NCBI GenBank assembly: GCA_020650975.1
Contig: JAIPMN010001786.1
Coordinates: 1-26,216 of the forward strand
Source of the DNA: Apostichopus californicus
Lineage: Eukaryota; Echinodermata; Holothuroidea; Aspidochirotida; Stichopodidae
Length of the DNA stretch: 26,216 bases
Reading direction: 5' to 3'
Shown: positions 21,003 through 26,216 of the stretch, in pieces
Layout: each line of letters starts with the position of its first letter
Numbering within the stretch: position 1 is the first letter of the stretch
Translations under genes and position numbers: made by a program
Notes under the pieces: generated by a model
The model's input: the letters and a program-made list of their open reading frames with translations, nothing else
What the model was told of the DNA's origin: nothing
Databases searched by the model: none

Positions 21003-22324
21003 TTGATAAACAAACCCCAAGTATACACACTCACAACTGACTAGGTCAACGGAAAACACAACAAAACACATTTTTGAATGCACATCTTTCATTATTTCTT
21101 TTCAAAAAAACACAACTTCTTCTTACAAGAACCAAAAGTTCTCCTACTCCTACAGATCATTGAATTTGTTTGAAAATAAATATATTATAACGATCAACCG
21201 CAAGGTACATGGTTAACAACACCCCATTACGGAGATTTTCAAGCTAAAAATAGACAATGATGCTTTTCCAAAATTCCCGTGATTTGATTGGTTAATAGTC
21301 CCCATCCATTGTCTGTGAAAATTCTTGCATCTGTAGTGCTCAATGAACACGAGTATGTTGTTTAACAACAACTACTTGCAAACGTTACTTTCCCCTGTGT
21401 AGGTATGTGCGGTATAGGCTATCATGTATGTGCACTCCAATATCATAACGTTAGGCCTTGTCACATACAGTACGTATACCTTTTGACAACGAAGATGCAC
21501 TTGCATTGTTGCTGAGACTATCACTATATTTGAATCATTGTTTCGATCAGAAAATGTTAATGAGTGGAGTCAATCTATGAATTTTGTGGGAAGCTAACAT
21601 CTCTGATCCTGATCAGGATATTTCAGCTCACAGTATATTTCTTCTCTCTGCATTAAGAGTTGCTAATGTAAAATGTGCATTCTTACCATGAGTAGTTTTT
21701 GTTGCAAAAATTTTTTGCGGTACAATTAACCACGTGCTTCAATAATTATTATTTTGGCGAAACATTCGTGTGTAAACTACTGTACTTTAGAATATTGAAC
21801 TGATTTTTTTTTTAAATCTACATTGCGTAAAAAGCTATTCACATAGACCTACTGTAATTTTCGTATAGATGATTGCTTGCAAAGAGCCCAGGATAAATGT
21901 TGGATCAGATTTTAAGGATTTGCACATGTGTAGTTGAAATGAAGCTCGAACAGGCATGTACATGCAGTAGTACAGTGAACTGGAATTTAGCGAGAGATAT
22001 GCACACTGTAGGTACTGGGATTTTTGAAGAGTTGGTTGTTGGAATCGCTGCAAGGTCAAAGCACGGAGCTTCTACGGAGTTGACGAGTAGGGAAGTAGAA
22101 GGGCGGATGAAGGGGGGGGGGACTGGGGGTAAAAATTGGTTGAAACGGCAGGGTGGTCGAATGGAGGGGCGGGCCCGGCCGCCCCTGAAAAACAGAGAAG
22201 CTACTGTAAGGCACTGAGCATTTCTATCCTATACATTGTGTATAACATTCACAAAGTATTGGCTGTGATACTACACTAGTATTAGTAACAGTAGGTCATA
22301 CGATAAACGTAATTGGTTTTCGAT
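21003..22324. other. Unique sequence, including a G-rich patch
   Basis: No exon was recognised. A patch near 22100-22190 has runs of G and GGGCGGGCCCGGCCGCCCC, unlike its AT-rich surroundings. ATCCTGATCAGGAT near 21607 is a 14 bp palindrome. Overlapping frames at 21835-22217 have no coding support. Confidence 0.45.
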
Positions 22325-22393
22325 CGGGACGCAGGTTTTTTTACGGGACAAACTTTTTCGGGGGCTTGCGTCCCTGGGACGCAAACTTTTTTT
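22325..22393 (+). repeat. GGGACGCAA repeat, copy 2, with a 19 bp palindrome
   Basis: Same motif order and orientation as copy 1. TTGCGTCCCTGGGACGCAA (22366-22384) is a perfect inverted repeat around one central base, then AACTTTTTTT follows as in copy 1. Confidence 0.7.
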
Positions 22394-22869
22394 CACTAAT
22401 AACATTACTGACAGCTTGCTACCGTCGGTAATTAGACACTAGTGCACAGTCAGTACATGCAGCTACGGTCAATACCCACAACACAGTGTAAATAGCAGCG
22501 ATGGACATCTCAGGTCTAGATAAAAGATAACAAGGTATCACATTTCATTACTGTCTGCATTTTGTAGCGACACAAACAAAACATCACTTGCAAGCAACGG
22601 AAAGTTAACTTTTTCGAATGGCCGCACGCGGTTTGGGATGAGTCTTCAAAGCCTTTAAATTCTCTGCAAATGGGTGAATCATTTGGCAAAAAAAGTACAT
22701 TGCTTGGGTTGTGTGATTACTAACTAGGCTACACAATAGTACCGCAAAAAGAGTGCAGTTAGGGATCGGTTAGTCATGCTTAGAGTATTAATGGAATACA
22801 TAAAGAGGATTTAAGTAAGGATAGCCTCACATTGGGCCATCATAGAGAAGCATTCCATTCCACCTGCCT

Positions 22870-22925
22870 AACTTAGTTCAAGTTCAAATTTATTTCTCAT
22901 ATGGCATAAAAAACTGAAGTACAAG
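22870..22925 (-). mobile_element. Non-LTR retrotransposon 3' tail, minus orientation
   Basis: On the minus strand it reads ATGCCATATGAGAAATAAAT followed by TTGAACTTGAACT. AATAAA directly followed by a (TTGAAC)n tail is typical of CR1/L2-type LINE or dependent SINE ends. Confidence 0.5.
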
Positions 22926-23010
22926 TAGACTAGTACTTATTAAAACTGAAGAGTTTCTTACATTGACACGAGTGTGTGGGCACCATTCTCGACTTAAAAA
23001 TTGCACTTAC

Positions 23011-23073
23011 CTGTAGTGTAATGGTGCAGTCCAATGTCATTGCGCAAGCGCAATAGCATCACGTCGTCCAATT
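23011..23073 (-). other. Candidate 5' exon of the minus-strand gene (promoter-like sequence with consensus donor)
   Basis: CTACAG|GTAAGTGC at the left edge is a consensus splice donor. The right edge could be an acceptor (TTTCTCCGTCCGTAG) or simply the transcription start side. Inside lies TTGCGCAAGCGCAA, a perfect inverted repeat close to the NRF-1 site (YGCGCAYGCGCR), with CCAAT motifs close by on the plus strand. Two ATGs are present. The one at 23040 opens ten codons (MTLDCTITLQ) ending in phase 0, which would join in frame to the zinc-finger exon at 14803. The one at 23059 ends in phase 1 and would not. It may be the EEA1 first exon, a 5' UTR exon or an unrelated promoter. Confidence 0.35.
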
Positions 23074-23089
23074 CTACGGACGGAGAAAG

Positions 23090-23934
23090 TTGACTATTTT
23101 TACGAAAAAAACATTTCTTCCTGTGAAAAATATGTATGCACGATGGTTTCAGTCAGTTTTAAACGTGTTTCCAGATACACTCTGATTACAACCATTGTAT
23201 TTGATGGTATTTTAAACTTGTTGTCTTGAGTTGTCTTGAGATGTCGTGAAATGGGCCTGTTGACGCTAATTAGTACGACCCGTTTATTATGCTAGTGACC
23301 AGTTGGTGCTACAAATGATTTAGAAATACCTGAATCCTGTTTAGCGATAGGCTAGGTCAGGTATAATACAAACATAATCCCATTAACACTACAGCAAAGG
23401 ACAGCTACTGAAGTATAGGATACTGTATGGCTAGGCCTAACTTAGGACTATGGCTAAGCGTTGGCCTAAGTTAAGTTTGGCTAGGCTACTGTATTACTAC
23501 TAGTAGCGTTATACTACTTAGGCTTACTAGCTTACTGTAGCCAGGACATGGGCAAGCTAAAACTAAAAGTTAGGAGTAAGATTAGCTCTGGTTACATAAA
23601 AAAATACTTTTGCCTCCTGCTATATATGAATCTATATGTGCGATCCTCAACTTGTCCCTCGATTAGAAGTTACCTGGAATGACTTTTGTAATGTAAAATG
23701 TCGCGCAACCGTTCCAAATGCTAAATATGTGGTAATACCTACCAGTGATATGTCCTGAGCTTAAAGGTTAGGTAAACCCACAGGCTTTTAGTAGCCATGT
23801 ACCGTGACGTCAATTGTTTGTAGTTGTACTGTCTGGTGATGAGACGGCTGGGATCTGAATTGTTTTATACATTAAAAATACTTACTAATCCTCTTATTGT
23901 AGCAACTATTGGACCCAATGGTCTTCATTCATTT
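23090..23934. other. Sequence between the candidate 5' exon and the unrecognised frame
   Basis: Contains a TAGGCCTAA/GGCTAGGC-rich low-complexity stretch (about 23430-23530). No exon was recognised. Confidence 0.45.
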
Positions 23935-24135
23935 ATCCACTGACCCAATTTTTCTTCTAACTCCCTGCACTGCCTTATTCCATAGTAATAAAGTTCATGT
24001 ATTTCTGATAATCTGTTTATGTACTGCAGTAAGTGGTTAAATCTTTGCGGTTCCTCGAATGTCATTTCATTTTGCTGATATACGTTTGCCTGATGTGCTT
24101 GTAATGACTTATCCCAGCTTTCTAGTTCTGGGAAG
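23935..24135 (-). CDS. Unrecognised terminal-exon-like reading frame
   Basis: An open frame of 66 codons ends in TGA at 23937-23935. It begins just after a possible acceptor (ATGATTTCAG), with a preceding in-frame stop 30-odd bases further upstream. The peptide starts FPELESWDKSLQAHQ and ends CRELEEKLGQWINE. It is charged, with alternating hydrophobics and a YYY tract, and is compatible with helical structure. Codon use looks coding-like, unlike the surrounding AT-rich DNA. I do not recognise the family. It could be the last exon of a minus-strand gene upstream of the EEA1 gene, or a fragment of a mobile-element protein. No clear AATAAA follows the stop. Confidence 0.4.
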
Positions 24136-25020
24136 CTGAAATCATTGGTACGTATTTGCAGTTACACAGAATCCCTACAACCCATTTTGCAAAGTTATCA
24201 TAGTGTTGAAGGTTACGCCCCGAATGAATGATAAGGTCACGTTTGCGGCTACCAAATGTGCTAGAAACAGTCAGCTATGGCCAAACTTCTAGAACTTCAC
24301 TTCACACAGGTCAGAATGACCAATGAGTTAGTATTGTCATCAAGTTACAAGAAAATGTTGAAATTCTCTCATTCGGTCATCTCTTGCAATATGGATATTT
24401 CATGAAAGTGTACAATTTAGGGTAGGCATATTAGTCATCGCTTTTGCTTCTTCTATCTCAATTATTGATCAAAACACTTCATGCTGTGCGGCTGGACCTA
24501 GTAACTTTGTCAATGGGTTTTATTAATTCCTCTCAAAAAGGGTCGATAAGGCAGTTCTTATTTCATTAACAATTATTAACTGTACTGAAAATGAAAACAA
24601 CTTGAATTAACCAAGAAACTTTCCCGGATAGAATTGATCCTTTTTCCATAGTTCATGTTTGTTATTTAGCGCTTAATTTGCAATTGTCTGTCTGTGTCAG
24701 ATCTCGAAATTTGGCTTACTTACTCGCTTAATGCATTTTCTTGCCAGTAGAACACATGGGGTAAGTCGATTAACAATGTAGTCAAAGAATCTGCATGGTT
24801 TCTGTACGTAACATATAAGTCCAGTGTTACTACTTCATCTATGACATCACACCTGTTTGCTTCAAGTTTACTTTTGGTACAAAACATGTCAAAACGATAG
24901 ATAGGAATTGGATGAAAATTTGAATAGGCCGCTTAGAACATGTTGATCTTTTTTTTCATGCAAAATTAAATTCCTGGACTACCATTCAAAGTGCCATGCA
25001 CAATTAGGACACAAGGTATA
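24136..25020. other. Unique sequence
   Basis: No further exon of the unrecognised frame, no array and no mobile-element end was recognised. Confidence 0.4.
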
Positions 25021-25110
25021 AACTGATCTGGCCAGGGCTCCAACCTGCAATCCTGAAAACCTGCAAGGCCGCTGCCTTAGGCATTTAACTAAAACGCTCT
25101 ATCCGTACCA
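25021..25110 (-). mobile_element. tRNA-derived SINE head, minus orientation
   Basis: On the minus strand GGTACGGATAGAGCG resembles the A-box side of a tRNA promoter. About 45 bases later GGTTGGAGCCC resembles the B box (GGTTCGANNCC), followed by TGGCCAGATCAG. The order and spacing fit a decayed tRNA-derived SINE; a functional tRNA is excluded because the anticodon and T arms do not pair well. Confidence 0.5.
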
Positions 25111-25146
25111 CCTTCAGTCCACGGGGCCCTTGTGGACTGAAGGTGG
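25108..25146. repeat. Perfect hairpin, 15 bp arms
   Basis: CCACCTTCAGTCCAC, nine bases (GGGGCCCTT), then the exact reverse complement. It abuts the SINE head. Confidence 0.92.
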
Positions 25147-25153
25147 GTTAGGG

Positions 25154-25185
25154 TTTGGTTCAGTTATGAGCATAACTGAACCAAA
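25154..25185. repeat. Perfect hairpin, 15 bp arms, two-base loop
   Basis: TTTGGTTCAGTTATG, AG, then the exact reverse complement. It begins seven bases after the preceding hairpin. Confidence 0.92.
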
Positions 25186-25635
25186 TATTGCCATCTTAAT
25201 CACATATATGGCCAAGATTGGAATGTCTGGCGACGCCATTGGATGGATGCATACAGCAGGGTAGAATTAGACGACGGTGTTCACCCTCCCCGTCCGAGTC
25301 CTTTCTCCAACCTCTCACACAAAACAATATTAGCACAACAATACATGTAGAGCCACTTAAACACCTATTCTATAGGCCTTGTTTCAGAACCCACATTTGT
25401 TTTCAGCATAACCCCTTTTATAGGAAAGTTGGCATCAATGAACCCATGGCAGCTCCCCCTCCATTTGATAAAATCCTTGATTTGCCTCGGGCCCACCCAT
25501 AAAGGTTCGGATCCCTAGGCTAACTAAGTCGGGGAGTTTTGACTTTATATTATTTTATACCACCACGGTTATAAAGCCTATTGACCTGATTTATAGTTGA
25601 AATGTGCCTATAGTTGGAATGCTCAAATTGATGTC
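25186..25635. other. Unique sequence
   Basis: A plus-strand frame at 25218-25502 lacks coding character; no other feature was recognised. Confidence 0.45.
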
Positions 25636-25790
25636 CAGGGGCGTATCCAGGGGGGCGCAACAGGCGCGCGCCCCCCCCCCCTATTGGCCGTCACCAAAAA
25701 AAAAAATTTTAGCAAAAAAACAAAACAAATTGATGACGACCTTTATGTGAGATGTCGGTGATCGCTCAACCCCCCCCCCCCCCCCCTCAC
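25636..25790 (+). mobile_element. hAT-like element end
   Basis: CAGGGGCGTATCCAGG starts a segment with GGCGCGCGCCCCCC, a poly-A/T patch and ATTGATGACGACC. This pattern is common at ends of non-autonomous hAT-type elements in marine invertebrates. The opposite terminal repeat was not found before the window ends, so the element is truncated or extends beyond it. A run of 17 C (25770-25786) lies inside. Confidence 0.5.
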
Positions 25791-26216
25791 GTATGCTTTA
25801 TTTTTTGTTTGCCAAAAAAAGGTTCTGGCGAAGTTCGGCGGCATAATAGTTTTAGAAACATAGATGGTAATTGTGTTTATATTATCGCGTAGCACAGGGC
25901 GTGTATAAGGCCTCTGGGCTGCCTGAGGGAAGCCCATAATAGCCCCGTGCATAACACGTGAGGTTACTCTATCGAGGCAAAAATTTTGACTTTTTGAAAT
26001 TTTGAAATTTATTTCTGCTGACCTTTTATGCCTCAAATTTTTTGTGTACAATTTTTCTTGACCTCGATTTTCAAATTACTAATCATACTTTGCTAACACG
26101 ATAAGAGGTTATTATAGTATTATAGTATTTAATTTTTAGGCAACGACCGCTCGAGTCAAAACCTCTTTTTTTGCAAACAACACTGAACACAAGATTTTAA
26201 ATATCTTGCAGATAAA
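25791..26216. other. Right-edge sequence
   Basis: AT-rich; possibly the interior of the hAT-like element. The minus-strand frame at 25743-26051 is not supported as a gene. Confidence 0.4.

Noticed and set aside
20148-21030. Several frames of 60-122 codons on both strands
   Set aside because: They overlap each other on opposite strands, have no recognisable motif and lack splice context.
25021-25110. Functional tRNA gene
   Set aside because: A and B box likeness only; B box has mismatches and the cloverleaf arms do not pair, so it is read as a SINE head.
25146-25156. GGTTAGGGTTT, telomere-like
   Set aside because: Only one TTAGGG copy, so this is a chance match.

Overview
This is a eukaryotic window. 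Coding sequence is sparse, split into short exons with GT..AG borders, and embedded in long repeat-filled introns. The organism is probably a marine deuterostome invertebrate. An echinoderm such as a sea cucumber is my best guess, because of the TAGGCCTA-rich stretches, the AAATGACCTTTGACC repeat family and the GGGGCGTATCCAGG element end. That placement is an impression from sequence style, not a demonstrated assignment.

One gene is recognisable: an early endosome antigen 1 (EEA1) orthologue on the minus strand. Eight exons can be joined in frame (14624-14803, 10009-10028, 8408-8462, 5701-5763, 4545-4608, 3297-3403, 1607-1693, 1030-1088). They encode about 211 residues: the N-terminal Rab5-binding C2H2 zinc finger followed by the start of the long coiled coil. 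Most of the coiled coil and the C-terminal FYVE domain would lie left of position 1. The initiator exon was not found with certainty; a candidate 5' exon with a strong splice donor sits at 23011-23073.

The striking feature is what fills the introns. Almost every intron carries its own unrelated tandem array: 37 bp units at 1-1015, 51 bp at 2021-3296, AAGTC-based at 3966-4266, a 161 bp dimer at 5955-6725, 29 bp at 6821-8246, about 64 bp at 8495-8725, 26 bp at 10064-11166, 22 bp at 12563-14224, about 48 bp at 14228-14475 and 40 bp at 15374-15736. Two arrays contain copies of the splice donor of the exon they flank. All of the long open reading frames in the window are by-products of these arrays.

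From 16 to 18 kb there is a 143 bp repeat family; nearly every unit carries a direct repeat of the nuclear-receptor half-site (AGGTCA, spacing 1). From 18 to 26 kb the DNA is mostly unique or old-repeat sequence. It holds a possible MITE, non-LTR retrotransposon tails, a tRNA-derived SINE next to two hairpins, a hAT-like end, and one unrecognised terminal-exon-like reading frame on the minus strand (23935-24135).
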